Assembly (NCBI RefSeq): GCF_051401765.1
Contig: NW_027480440.1
Location: 1,674,001-1,738,000 of the forward strand
Direction: 5' to 3'
DNA: 64,000 nt
DNA from: Calliopsis andreniformis
Taxonomy: Eukaryota; Arthropoda; Insecta; Hymenoptera; Andrenidae
The translations under genes and the position numbers were made by a program. Under the pieces are notes generated by a model that saw nothing but the letters and a program-made list of their open reading frames with translations, made no database searches and was not told the origin of the DNA. Shown in pieces: positions 11,601 to 25,027 of the stretch (positions within the stretch are counted from its first letter, which is position 1; every line of letters begins with the position of its first letter).

Positions 11601-12088
11601 TCAACCCTCAACACTAAGTCCTCAATCGTCAATCCTCAATCCTCAATCCTCAACCTACAATCCTCAATACTCAACCTTCAATCCTCAATCCTCAATTCTC
11701 AATCCTCAATTCTCAATCGTCAATCGTCAATCCTCAATCCCCAATCCTCAATCTTCAATCCTCAATCCTCAATCCTCAATCCTCAGTCCTCAATCCTCAA
11801 TCTTCAATCCTCAATACTCAATACCCAATCCTCAGTCTTCAATCGTCAATCCTCAATCCACAATCCTCAATCGTCAATTTTCAATCCTCAATCCACAGAC
11901 ATCAATCTTCAATCCTCAATGCTCAATCCTCAATCCTCAATCCTCAGTCCTCAAACCACAATCCTCAAACCTCAATCCTCAACCGTTTGTCCTCGTCCTC
12001 AATCCTCAACACTCAATCCTCAATCCTCAATCTTCAATCATCAATCCTCAATCTTCAATCATCAATACTCAATCTTCAATCCTCAATC

Positions 12089-13385
12089 TCCAGCCCTCAG
12101 TCTTGAACAATCAGGTGACAATCCTCAATCTTCAATAGAATATCCTCAATTCACAGATTTCAATACTCAATACTCAATCTGCAATCTTCAGATCTCTATC
12201 CACAAACATCAATTCTCATCACTCAACCCTCAACACACAGTCCCCAATCCTCAATCTTCAATCCTCAATCCTCAACACTCAATCCTCAATCCTCAATATT
12301 CAATCCTCAATACTCAATATTCAGTCCTCAATCCTCAATCCTCAACCCTCGATCTTCATTCCTCAATCCTCAATCCTCAATCCTCAATCCACATTCTTCA
12401 ATGCTCAATACCCAATCCTCAATCGTCAATCCTCAATCTTCAATCCTCAATACTCAATTTCTTATCCTCAATCCTCAATACTCAATCCTCAATCCCCAAT
12501 CCTCAATCCTCAGTCCTCAATCCCCAATCATCAATCCTCAATCTTCAATCCTCAATACTCAATCTTTAATCCTCAGTCCTCAATCCTCAATCTTCAATCC
12601 TCAATCCTCAATACCCAATCCTCAATCTTCAATCCTCAGGCCTCAATCCTCAATTCTCAATCCTCAATCCTCTATCCTCAATCCTCTATCCTCAATCCTC
12701 AATCCTCAATCCTCAATCATCAAACCCCAATCCTCAATCCTCTATCGTCAACCCTCAAACCTCTACCTTCAATCCTCCACCCTTAATCCTCAATCCTCGA
12801 CCCTCAATCCTCAATTTTCAATCCTCAATCCTCAATCCTCAATCCTCAATCCTCAATACTAAGTCCTCAAGCCTCAATCCTCAATATTCAATTGTTAATC
12901 CTCAAATCTCAAACGTAATCCTCAACCCTCAGTCCTCAATCCTCAATCCTCAATCGTCAATCCTCAATCGTCAATCCTCACACCTCAACCATCAATCCTC
13001 AACCCTTAATCCTCAATCCCCAATCCTCAATTCTCGATTCTCAAGGGAAAAACCTCAATTCTCAGTTTTCAATACTCAATCTTCAATCTTCAATCTTCAA
13101 ATCTTTGTTCTCAAACATCAATTCACAACCCTCAATCCTCAACCCGCTATACTCAATCCTCAATCCTCAATCTTCAATCCTGAACCTGCAGCCATCAATC
13201 CTCCATCCTCAATCCTCAATCCTCAATCCTCAGATCTCAATTCTCAAGAGAATATCCTCAACTCTCAGTTTTCAATACTCAGTCCTGAATACTCAATCCT
13301 CAATCTTCAATCCTAAATCTTCAATCCGCAGTCTTCAATCCTCAATCCTCAATCCTCAATCCTCAATCATCAATCCTCAATCCTC
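12089..13385 (+). repeat. S1 block, copy 2
   Basis: Offset 11,165 bp from copy 1, falling to 11,163 past the two single-base insertions of copy 1. It contains A-i (TAG 12,136), the CTCTATCC run near 12,665-12,770, and a D block (ATACTAAG at 12,856, CAAGGGAAAAACC near 13,045, CAAGAGAATATCC near 13,245). It follows directly after the 4.36-kb block, where CTCAATCTCC replaces the CTCAATCTTC seen at the same place in the other copy (about 21,585). That marks a block junction. Confidence 0.85.
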
Positions 13386-16300
13386 AATCTTCAATCCTCA
13401 ATACTCAATCTTCAATCCTCAATCCTCAATCCTCAGTATTCAAAACACAGCCCTCAACCACGAATCCTCAACACTCAACCATCAATCCTCAATTCTCAAT
13501 ACTCATTAGAGTATCCTGAATTCTCATGGTCCAATACTCAGTCCACAATTTTCAATATTCAAATCTCAATCCTCAAACATCAATTCTCAACACTCAATCC
13601 TCAACACTCAGTCCTCTCTCTTCAATCCTCCATCCTCAACCCTCAATCCTCAAGCGTCAATCCTCAGTCCTCAATCCTCAACCCTCAATCCTCAGTCCTC
13701 AAACCTCAATCCCGAATCCTCAACCCTGAATCCTCAATCTTCAGCCCTCAGTCCTCAACAATCAATTCTCAATCTTCAATCATCAATAGAATATCCTCAA
13801 TTCACAGTTTTCAATAATCAATCCCCATTCTTCAATCTTCAAATCCCAATCCACAAACATCATTTCCCATCACTCAACCCTCAACACTAAGTCCTCAATC
13901 GTCAATCCTCAATCCTCAATCCTCAACCTTCAATCCTCAATACTCAACCTTCAATCCTCAATCCTCAATCCTCAATACCCAATCCTCAATCTTCAATCCT
14001 CAATCCTCAATCCTCAATTCTCAATCCCCAATTCTCAATCCTCAATCGTCAATCCTCAATCCTCAATCCTCAATCTTCAATCCTCAATCCTCAATCCTCA
14101 ATCCTCAGTCCTCAATCCTCAATCTTCAATCCTCAATACTCAATACCCAATCCTCAGTCTTCAATCGTCAATCCTCAATCCACAATCCTCAATCGTCAAT
14201 TTTCAATCCTCATTCCACAGACATCAATCTTCAATCCTCAATGCTCAATCCTCAATCCTCAATCCTCAGTCCTCAGTCCACAATCCTCAAACCTCAATCC
14301 TCAACCGTTTGTCCTCGTCCTCAATCCTCAACACTCAATCCTCAATCCTCAATTTTCAATCATCAATCCTCAACCTTCAATCATCAATACTCAATCTTCA
14401 ATCCTCAATCTTCAATCCTCAATCCTCAAACCTCAATGTTCAGTCCTCAATGTTCAATCCTCAATACCCAATCCTCAATCTTCAATCCTCAATCCTCAAT
14501 CCTCCATCCTCAATCCTCACTCCTCAATCCTCAATCCTCAGTCCTCAATCCTCAATCCTCAACCCTCAGCCATCATCCTCAATCCTCAGTCCTCAATCCT
14601 CAATCCTCAATCTTCAATCCTCAATACTCAATCTTCAATCCTCAATCCTCAGTCCTCAAACCTCAATTCTGAATCCTCAATCCTGAATCCTCAATCTTCA
14701 GCCCTGAGTCCTCAACAATCAGTCGTCAATCCTGAATCCTCAATAGAATATCCTCAATTCACAGTATTCAATACTCAATACACAATCTGCAACCTTCAAG
14801 CCTCTATCCACAAACATCAACTCTCATCACTCAACCCTCAACACTCAGTCCTCAATGTTCAATCCTCAATCCTCAATCCACAATCCTCAATCGTCAATTT
14901 TCAATCCTCAATCCACAGACATCAATCTTCAATCCTCAATGCTCAATCCTCAATCCTCAATCCTCAGTCCTCAATCCTCAATCCTCAATCCTCAGACCTC
15001 AATCCTCAACCGTCTGTCCTCGTCCTCAATCCTCAACACTCAATCCTCAATCCTCAATCTTCAATCATCAATACTCAATCTTCAATCCTCAATCTTCAAT
15101 CCTCAATCCTCAATCCTCAATCCTCAATATTCAAAACACAGCCCTCAACCACCAATCCTCAACACTCAACCATCAATCCTGAATTCTCAATACTCATTAG
15201 AGTATCCTGAATTCTCATGGTCCAATACTCAATCCACAATTTTCAATATTCAAATCTCAATCCTCAAACATCAATTCTCAACACTCAATCCTCAACACTC
15301 TGTCCTCTCTCTTCAATCCTCCATCCTCAACCCTCAATCCTCAAGCGTCAATCCTCAATCCTCAATCCTCAACCCTCAATCCTCAGTCCTCAAACCTCAA
15401 TCCCGAATCCTCAATCCTGAATCCTCAATCTTCAATCCTCAATACTCAATCTTCAATCCTCAATCCTCAGTCCTCAAACCTCAATTCTGAATCCTCAATC
15501 CTGAATCCTCAATCTTCAGCCCTGAGTCCTCAACAATCAGTCGTCAATCCTGAATCCTCAATAGAATATCCTCAATTCACAGTATTCAATACTCAATACA
15601 CAATCTGCAACATTCAAGCCTCTATCCACAAACATCAACTCTCATCACTCAACCCTCAACACTCAGTCCTCAATGTTCAATCCTCAATCCTCAATCCACA
15701 ATCCTCAATCGTCAATTTTCAATCCTCAATCCACAGACATTAACCTTCAATCCTCAATGCTCAATCCTCAATCCTCAATCCTCAGTCCTCAATCCACAGA
15801 CATTAATCTTCAATCCTCAATGCTCAATCCTCAATCCTCAATCCTCAGTCCTCAATCCTCAATCCTCAATCCTCAATATTCAAAACACAGCCCTCAACCA
15901 CCAATCCTCAACACTCAACAATCAATCCTCAATTCTCAATACTCAATAGAGTATCCTGAATTCTAATGGTCCAATACTCAATCCACAATTTTCAATATTC
16001 AAATCTCAATCCTCAAACATCAATTCTCAACACTCAATCCTCAACACTCAGTCCTCTCTCTTCAATCCTCCATCCTCAACCATCAATCCTCAAGCGTCAA
16101 TCCTCAATCCTCAATCCTCAACCCTCAATCCTCAGTCCTCAAACCTCAATCCCGAATCCTCAATCCTGAATCCTCAATCTTCAGCCCTGAGGCCTCAACA
16201 ATCAGTCGTCAATCCTGCATCCTCAATAGAATATCCTCAATTCACAGTATTCAATACTCAATACACAATCTGCAACCTTCAAGCCTCTATCCACAAACAT

Positions 16301-17238
16301 CAATTCTCATCACTCAACCCTCAACACTCAGTCCTCAATGTTCAATCCTCAATCCTCAATCCACAATCCTCAATCGTCAATCTTCAATCCTCAATCCGCA
16401 GACATCAATCTTCAATCCTCAATGCTCAATCCTCAATCCTCAATCCTCAGTCCTCAATCCTCAATCCTCAATCCTCAGACCTCAATCCTCAACCGTCTGT
16501 CCTCGTCCTCAATCCTCAACACTCAATCCTCAATCCTCAATCTTCAATCATCAATACTCAATCTTCAATCCTCAATCTTCAATCCTCAATCCTCAATCCT
16601 CAATCCTCAATATTCAAAACACAGCCCTCAACCACCAATCCTCAACACTCAACCATCAATCCTCAATTCTCAATACTCATTAGAGTATCCTGAATTCTCA
16701 TGGTCCAATACTCAATCCACAATTTTCAATATTCAAATCTCAATCCTCAAACATCAATTCTCAACACTCAATCCTCAACACTCTGTCCTCTCTCTTCAAT
16801 CCTCCATCCTCAACCCTCAATCCTCAAGCGTCAATCCTCAATCCTCAATCCTCAACCCTCAATCCTCAGTCCTCAAACCTCAATCCCGAATCCTCAATCC
16901 TGAATCCTCAATCTTCAGCCCTCAGTCCTCAACAATCAATTGTCAATCCTCAATCATCAATAGAATTTCCTCAATTCAGAGTTTTCAATAATCAATCCCC
17001 ATTCTTCAATCTTCAAATCTCAATCCACAAACATCAATTCCCATCACTCAACCCTCAACACTAAGTCCTCAATCGTCAATCCTCAATCCTCAATCCTCAA
17101 CCTTCAATCCTCAATACTCAACCTTCAATCCTCAATCCTCAATCCTCAATACCCAATCCTCAATCTTCAATCCTCAATCCTCAATCCTCAATTCTCAATC
17201 CTCAATCCTCAGTCCTCAGCCCTCAAACCTCAATCCTC
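13386..17238 (+). repeat. C/A cluster with short-range duplications
   Basis: The densest C region: TAG of C at 13,507, 15,198, 15,947 and 16,681, interleaved with A-iii 13,787, A-ii 14,744, 15,562 and 16,227, and A-iii 16,961. The stretch 14,700-15,420 recurs at 16,183-16,905 (offset 1,483). Two chimeric joins are visible: a C tail running into an F tail near 15,427, and a C tail running into an A-ii block near 16,160-16,195. The short spacings (749 and 734 bp between C copies) suggest local unequal exchange. Confidence 0.8.
14430..14675 (+). repeat. F block, representative copy
   Basis: Two CAATGTTC-type units 14 bp apart (CAATGTTCAGTCC, CAATGTTCAATCC), then CTCCATCC, CTCACTCC and CAGCCATCATCC (a 6-bp slip), ending CTCAATTCTGAATCC before an A-ii landmark. 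Further copies start near 2,420, 7,600, 24,281, 29,185, 31,631 and 55,672. Variants near 22,143, 27,061, 30,268 and 32,504 diverge after the first 40 bp. Confidence 0.78.
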
Positions 17239-20200
17239 AACCCTCAGCCATCATCCTCAATCCTCAGTCCTCAATCCTCAATCCTCAATCTTCAATCCTC
17301 AATACTCAATCTTCAATCCTCAATCCTCAGTCATCAAACCTCAATTCTGAATCCTCAATCCTGAATCCTCAATCTTCAGCCCTGAGTCCTCAACAATCAG
17401 TCGTCAATCCTGAATCCTCAATAGAATATCCTCAATTCACAGTATTCAATACTCAATACACAATCTGCAACATTCAAGCCTCTATCCACAAACATCAATT
17501 CTCATCACTCAACCCTCAACACTCAGTCCTCAATGTTCAATCCTCAATCCTCAATCCACAATCCTCAATCGTCAATTTTCAATCCTCAATCCACAGACAT
17601 TAACCTTCAATCCTCAATGCTCAATCCTCAATCCTCAATCCTCAGTCCTCAATCCACAGACATTAATCTTCAATCCTCAATGCTCAATCCTCAATCCTCA
17701 ATCCTCAGTCCTCAATCCTCAATCCTCAATCCTCAATATTCAAAACACAGCCCTCAACCACCAATCCTCAACACTCAACTATCAATCCTCAATTCTCAAT
17801 ACTCAATAGAGTATCCTGAATTCTCATGGTCCAATACTCAATCCACAATTTTCAATATTCAAATCTCAATCCTCAAACATCAATTCTCAACACTCAATCC
17901 TCAACACTCAGTCCTCTCTCTTCAATCCTCCATCCTCAACCCTCAATCCTCAAGCGTCAATCCTCAATCCTCAATCCTCAACCCTCAATCCTCAGTCCTC
18001 AAACCTCAATCCCGAATCCTCAATCCTGAATCCTCAATCTTCAGCCCTCAGTCCTCAACAATCAATTGTCAATCCTCAATCATCAATAGAATATCCTCAA
18101 TTCACAGCTTTCAATAATCAATCCCCATTCTTCAATCTTCAAATCTCAATCCGCAAACATCAATTCCCATCACTCAACCCTCAACACTAAGTCCTCAATC
18201 GTCAATCCTCAATCCTCAATCCTCAACCTTCAATCCTCAATACTCAACCTTCAATCCTCAATCCTCAATTCTCAATCCTCAATTCTCAATCCTCAATCGT
18301 CAATGCTCAATCCCCAATCCTCAATCTTCAATCCTCTATCCTCAATCCTCAATCCTCAGTCCTCAATCCTCAATCTTCAATCCTCAAAACTCAATACCCA
18401 ATCCTCAGTCTTCAATCCTCAATCCTCAATCCTCAATTCTCAATCCTCAATCCTCAGTCCTCAGTCCTTAAACCTCAATCCTCAACCCTCAGCCCTCATC
18501 CTCAATCCTCAATCCTCAATCCTCAATCCTCAATCCTCAGTCTTCAATCCTCAATCCTCTATCTTCAATCCACAATCCTCAATACTCAATCCTCAACCCT
18601 CAATCCTCAATCCTCAATCCTCAATCCTCAATCCTCAATCCTCAGTCCTCACTCTTCAATCCTCAATACCCAATCCTCTATCTTCAGTCCTCAAACCTCA
18701 ATCCTCAACTCTCAATCCTCAATCCTCAATGCTCAATCCTCAATCCTCAGTACTCAATCCTCAATCCTCAATCTTCAATCATCAATATTCAATCTTCAGT
18801 CCTCAATCCTCAATCCTCAATCCTCAATCCTCAATCATCAACCCTCAATCTTCAATACTCAATCCTCAATCCTCAATCCTCAATCCTCAATCCTCAATCC
18901 TCAATCATCAATCCTTAATCTTCAATCCTCAATCCTCAATCCTCAATCTTCAATCATCAATATTCAATCTTCAATCCTCAATCCTCAATCCTCAATCCTC
19001 AATCCTCAATCCCAATCCTCGGACCTCAAACATGAATACTCAACCCTCAGTCCACGTCCTCAATCCACAGCCCTCAATCCTCAATCCTCAATCTTCAATC
19101 ATCAATATTCAACCTTCAGCCCTCAATCCTCAATACTCAATCCTCAATCCTCAATCTTAAGTCATCAATATTCAATATTCAGTCCTGAATCCTCAATCCT
19201 CAATTCTTAATCTTCAATCCTCAATACTCAATCTTTAATCCTCAATCCTCAATCCTCAATCTTCAATCCTCAATCCCCAATACTCAATCCTCAATCCTCA
19301 ATCCTCAATCATCAATCCTCAATCTTCAATACTCAATCCTCAATCCTCAATTCTCAATCCTCAATCCTTAATCCTCAATCTTCAATCCTCAATCTTCAAT
19401 CCTCAATACTCAATCTTTAATCCTCAATCCTCAATCCTCAATCTTCAATCTTCAATCCTCAATCCGCAATCCTCAATCCTCAATCCTCAATCCTTTATCC
19501 TCAATCCTCAATCCTCAACTTTCAATCCTCAATACTCAATCTTCAATCCTCAATCCTCAATCCTCAACCCTCAGTCCTCATTCTTCAATCCTCAATACCC
19601 AATCCTCAATCTTCAATCCTCAATCCTGAATCCTCAATTCTCAATCCTCAATCCTCAATCCTCAGACCTCAAACATCAATACTCAACCCTCAGTCCTCGT
19701 CCTCAATCCACAACCCTCAATCCTCAATCCTCCATCTTCAATCATCAATATTCAATCTTCAATCCTCAATCCTCAATCCTCAGTCCTCAATCCTCAATCC
19801 TCGGACCTCAAACAAGAATACTCAACCCTCAGTCCTCGTCCTCAATACACAACCCTCAATCCTCAATCCTCAATCTTCAATCATCAATATTCAATCTTCA
19901 GTCCTCAATCCTCAATCCTCAATCCTCAATCCTCAATCCTCAATCATCAACCCTCAATCTTCAATACTCAATCCTCAATCCTCCATCCTCAATCCTCAAT
20001 CCTCAATCCTCAATCATCAATCCTCAATCTTCAATCCTCAATAATCAATCTTTAATCCTCAATCCGCAATCCTCAATCTTCAATCTTCAATCCTCAATCC
20101 GCAATCCTCAATCCTCAATCCTCAATCCTCAATCCTCAATCCTCAATCTTCAATCCTCAATACTCAATCTTCAATCCTCAATCCTCAATCCTCAATCCTC

Positions 20201-21585
20201 AATCCTCAATCCTCGGACCTCAAACGTGAATACTCAACCCTCAGTCCTCGTCCTCAATCCACAACCCTCAATCCTCAATCCTCAATCTTCAATCATCAAT
20301 ATTCAATCTTCAGTCCTCAATCCTCAATACTCAGTCCTCAATCCTCAATCCTCAATCCTCAATGTTCTATCCGCAATACCCAATCCTCAAACTGCAATCC
20401 TCAATCCTCAATCCTCAGTCCTCAACCCTCAATCCTCAATCCTCAGCCATCATCCTCAATCCTCAGTCCTCAATCCTCAATCCTCAATCCTCAATCGTCA
20501 ATTTTCAATCCTCAATCCACAGACATTAATCTTCAATCCTCAATGCTCAATCCTCAATCCTCAATCCTCAGTCCTTTATCCACAGACATTAATCTTCAAT
20601 CCTCAATGCTCAATCCTCAATCCTCAATCCTCAGTCCTCAATCCTCAATCCTCAATCCTCAATATTCAAAACACAGACCTCAACCACCAATCCTCAACAC
20701 TCAACCATCAATCCCCAATTCTCAATACTCAATAGAGTATCCTGAATTCTCATGGCCCAATACTCAATCCACAATTTTCAATATTCAAATCTCAATCCTC
20801 AAACAACAATTCTCAACACTCAATCCTCAACACTCAGTCCTCTCTCTTTAATCCTCCATCCTCAACCCTCAATCCTCAAGCGTCAATCCTCAATCCTCAA
20901 TCCTCAACCCTCAATCCTCAGTCCTCAAACCTCAATCCCGAATCCTCAATCCTGAATCCTCAATCTTCAGCCCTCAGTCCTCAACAATCAATTGTCAATC
21001 CTCAATCATCAATAGAATATCCTCAATTCACAGTTTTCAATAATCAATCCCCATTCTTCAATCTTCAAATCTCAATCCACAAACATCATTTCCCATCACT
21101 CAACCCTCAACACTAAGTCCTCAATCGTCAATCCTCAATCCTCAATCCTCAACCTACAATCCTCAATACTCAACCTTCAATCCTCAATCCTCAATTCTCA
21201 ATCCTCAATTCTCAATCGTCAATCGTCAATCCTCAATCCCCAATCCTCAATCTTCAATCCTCAATCCTCAATCCTCAATCCTCAGTCCTCAATCCTCAAT
21301 CTTCAATCCTCAATACTCAATACCCAATCCTCAGTCTTCAATCGTCAATCCTCAATCCACAATCCTCAATCGTCAATTTTCAATCCTCAATCCACAGACA
21401 TCAATCTTCAATCCTCAATGCTCAATCCTCAATCCTCAATCCTCAGTCCTCAAACCACAATCCTCAAACCTCAATCCTCAACCGTTTGTCCTCGTCCTCA
21501 ATCCTCAACACTCAATCCTCAATCCTCAATCTTCAATCATCAATCCTCAATCTTCAATCATCAATACTCAATCTTCAATCCTCAA
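17239..21585 (+). repeat. 4.36-kb block, copy 2
   Basis: Counterpart of 7,725-12,086. Landmarks: A-ii 17,422; C 17,807; A-iii 18,087; J block from 18,303; B 19,020, 19,802 and 20,214; C 20,733; A-iii 21,013. A single T is missing near 19,013 (CAATCCCAATCC), which shifts the reading frame and changes the long open frame from 302 to 285 codons. That change carries no sign of selection. It shares substitutions with the third copy (T at 18,679 and 19,381) that copy 1 lacks. Confidence 0.88.
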
Positions 21586-22154
21586 TCTTCAATCCTCAAT
21601 CCTCAATCCTCAATCCTCAGTATTCAAAACACAGTCCTCAGTCATTAAACCTCAATCCTCAACCCTCAGCCCTCATCCTCAATCCTCAATCCACAATCCT
21701 CAATCCTTAATCTTCAATCCTCAATCTTCAGTCCTCAAACCTCAATCCTCAGCTCTCAATCCTCAATCCTCAATCCTCAATCCTCAATCCTCAATACTCA
21801 ATCCTCAATCCTCAATCTTCAATCATCAATATTCAATCTTCAGTCCTCAATCCTCAATCCTCAATCCTCAATCCTCAATCATCAACCCTCAATCTTCAAT
21901 ACTCAATCCTCAATCCTCAATCCTCAATCCTCAATCCTCAATCCTCATCCTTCAATCCTCAATACCCAATCCTCAATCTTCAATCCTCAATCCTCAATCC
22001 TCAATTGTCAATCCTCAATCCTCAGTCCTCAGTCCTTAAACCTCAATCCTCAACCCTCAGCCCTCATTCTCAATCCTCAATCCTCAATCCTTAATCTTCA
22101 ATCCTCAATACTCAATCTTCAATCCTCAATCCTCAAACCTCAATGTTCAGTCCT
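21586..22154 (+). repeat. Mosaic linker, related to 29,800-30,280 and 32,183-32,515
   Basis: It contains a J-tail stretch (CAGCTCTCAATCC near 21,750), a CATCCTTC stretch and the start of the G variant of the F block. It aligns with 29,8xx-30,27x at an offset of about 8,125 bp. Only repeat units are seen. Confidence 0.65.
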
Positions 22155-24765
22155 CAATGTTCAATCCTCAATACCCAATCCTCAATCCTCAATCCTCAAT
22201 CATCAATCCTCAATCCTCAAACATCAATCCACAATCCTCAATCCTCAATACTCAATCCTCAATCCTCAATCCTCAATCCTCAATCTTCAATCCCCAATCC
22301 TCAATCCTCAATCTTCAAACATCTATCCTCAATCCTCAATATTCAATCCTCATTCCTCAATCCTCAATACTAAGTCCTCAATCCTCAGTCCTCAAACCTC
22401 AATTCTGAATCCTCAATCCTGAATCCTCAATCTCCAGCCCTCAGTCTTGAACAATCAGGTGACAATCCTCAATCCTCAATAGAATATCCTCAATTCACAG
22501 ATTTCAATACTCAATACTCAATCTGCAATCTTCAAATCTCTATCCACAAACATCAATTCTCATCACTCAACCCTCAACACTCAGTCCCCAATCCTCAATC
22601 TTCAATCCTCAATCCTCAACCCTCAATCCTCAATCCTCAATATTCAATCCTCAATACTCAATCTTCAATCCTCAACACTCAATCCTCAATCATCAATCTT
22701 CATTCCTCAATCCTCAATCCTCAATCCTCAATCCTCGGACCTCAAACGTGAATACTCAACCCTCAGTCCTCGTCCTCAATCCACAACCCTCAATCCTCAA
22801 TCCTCAATCTTCAATCATCAATATTCAATCTTCAGTCCTCAATCCTCAATACTCAGTCCTCAATGCTCAATCCTCAATCCTCAATGTTCTATCCGCAATA
22901 CCCAATCCTCAAACTGCAATCCTCAATCCTCAATCCTCAGTCCTCAACCCTCAATCCTCAATCCTCAGCCATCATCCTCAATCCTCAGTCCTCAATCCTC
23001 AATCCTCAATCCTCAATCGTCAATTTTCAATCCTCAATCCACAGACATTAATCTTCAATCCTCAATGCTCAATCCTCAATCCTCAATCCTCAGTCCTCAA
23101 TCCACAGACATTAATCTTCAATCCTCAATGCTCAATCCTCAATCCTCAATCCTCAGTCCTCAATCCTCAATCCTCAATCCTCAATATTCAAAACACAGAC
23201 CTCAACCACCAATCCTCAACACTCAACCATCAATCCCCAATTCTCAATACTCAATAGAGTATCCTGAATTCTCATGGCCCAATACTCAATCCACAATTTT
23301 CAATATTCAAATCTCAATCCTCAAACAACAATTCTCAACACTCAATCCTCAACACTCAGTCCTCTCTCTTTAATCCTCCATCCTCAACCCTCAATCCTCA
23401 AGCGTCAATCCTCAATCCTCAATCCTCAACCCTCAATCCTCAGTCCTCAAACCTCAATCCCGAATCCTCAATCCTGAATCCTCAATCTTCAGCCCTCAGT
23501 CCTCAACAATCAATTGTCAATCCTCAATCATCAATAGAATATCCTCAATCCACAGTTTTCAATAATCAATCCCCATTCTTCAATCTTCAAATCTCAATCC
23601 ACAAACATCATTTCCCATCACTCAACCCTCAACACTAAGTCCTCAATCGTCAATCCTCAATCCTCAATCCTCAACCTACAATCCTCAATACTCAACCTTC
23701 AATCCTCAATCCTCAATTCTCAATCCTCAATTCTCAATCGTCAATCGTCAATCCTCAATCCCCAATCCTCAATCTTCAATCCTCAATCCTCAATCCTCAA
23801 TCCTCAGTCCTCAATCCTCAATCTTCAATCCTCAATACTCAATACCCAATCCTCAGTCTTCAATCGTCAATCCTCAATCCACAATCCTCAATCGTCAATT
23901 TTCAATCCTCAATCCACAGACATCAATCTTCAATCCTCAATGCTCAATCCTCAATCCTCAATCCTCAGTCCTCAAACCACAATCCTCAAACCTCAATCCT
24001 CAACCGTTTGTCCTCGTCCTCAATCCTCAACACTCAATCCTCAATCCTCAATCTTCAATCATCAATCCTCAATCTTCAATCATCAATACTCAATCTTCAA
24101 TCCTCAATCTTCAATCCTCAATCCTCAATCCTCAATCCTCAGTATTCAAAACACAGTCCTCAGTCATTAAACCTCAATCCTCAACCCTCAGCCCTCATCC
24201 TCAATCCTCAATCCTCAATCCTCAATCCTTAATCTTCAATCCTCAATACTCAATCTTCAATCCTCAATCCTCAAACCTCAATGTTCAGTCCTCAATGTTC
24301 AATCCTCAATACCCAATCCTCTATCTTCAATCCTCAATCCTCAATCCTCCATCCTCAATCCTCACTCCTCAATCCTCAATACTCAGTCCTCAATCCTCAA
24401 TCTTCAACCCTCAGCCATCATCCTCAATACTCAGTCCTCAATCCTCAATCCTCAATCTTCAATCCTCAATACTCAATCTTCAATCCTCAATCCTCAGTGC
24501 TCAAACCTCAATCCCGAATCCTCAATCCTGAATCCTCAATCTTCAGCCCTCAGTCCTCAACAATCAATTGTCAATCCTCAATCATCAATAGAATATCCTC
24601 AATTCACAGCTTTCAATAATCAATCCCCATTCTTCAATCTTCAAATCTCAATCCGCAAACATCAATTCCCATCACTCAACCCTCAACACTAAGTCCTCAA
24701 TCGTCAATCCTCAATCCTCAATCCTCAACCTTCAATCCTCAATACTCAACCTTCAATCCTCAATC
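22155..24765 (+). repeat. 2.61-kb block, copy 1 (offset 4,904 to copy 2)
   Basis: Aligned with 27,059-29,669 at a constant offset of 4,904 bp through A-i (22,480 and 27,384), B (22,736 and 27,640), C (23,255 and 28,159), A-iii (23,535 and 28,439) and A-iii (24,589 and 29,493). The stretch from B onwards is also a copy of 20,214-21,6xx at offset 2,522. It ends near 24,765, where copy 1 has CAATCCTCAATACCC and copy 2 has CAATTCTCAATCC. Confidence 0.85.
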
Positions 24766-25027
24766 CTCAATCCTCAATACCCAATCCTCAATCTTCAATC
24801 CTCAATCCTCAATCCTCAATTCTCAATCCTCAATCCTCAGTCCTCAGCCCTCAAACCTCAATCCTCAACCCTCAGCCATCATCCTCAATCCTCAGTCCTC
24901 AATCCTCAATCCTCAATCTTTAATCCTCAATACTCAATCTTCAATCCTCAATCCTCAGTCATCAAACCTCAATTCTGAATCCTCAATCCTGAATCCTCAA
25001 TCTTCAGCCCTGAGTCCTCAACAATCA
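24501..25027 (+). repeat. Segment copied from the 16.9-17.4 kb region
   Basis: Offset 7,628 bp places A-iii 24,589 on 16,961, the CACTAAG near 24,688 on 17,060, and CCTGAGTCC at 25,009 on 17,381. Both edges are chimeric: on the left an F block is joined to a C-tail inside TCAAACCTCAAT, and on the right an A-ii left half is joined to an A-iii right half. The first part overlaps the 2.61-kb block, showing that the left join is older than the 4,904-bp duplication. Confidence 0.78.
25013..25027. other. Recombination junction: A-ii left half joined to A-iii right half
   Basis: Upstream bases have the A-ii form CCCTGAGTCC and match 17,2xx-17,390 at offset 7,628. Downstream bases have the A-iii form CAATTGTCAATCC and match 18,05x onwards at offset 6,963. 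The 15 bases between are common to both parents. The offsets differ by 665 bp, exactly 95 heptamers, so the product lacks the stretch between 17.39 and 18.06 kb. This is what an in-phase unequal exchange or deletion would leave. Confidence 0.85.

Larger units (their letters stand above)
7725..12086 (+). repeat. 4.36-kb block, copy 1
   Basis: Aligned with 17,239-21,585 at offset 9,514 bp on the left and 9,499 bp on the right. The 15-bp difference is one base lost near 19,013 plus two heptamers lost between the B landmarks at 10,289 and 10,715. Landmarks in order: A-ii 7,908; H units near 8,019-8,200; C 8,293; A-iii 8,573; J block from 8,789; B 9,507, 10,289 and 10,715; C 11,234; A-iii 11,514. 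The open frame 8,789-9,697 (302 codons) exists because the + strand lacks stops, not because of any visible coding signal. The part 8,589-10,580 has a third copy at 25,066-27,058. Confidence 0.88.
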
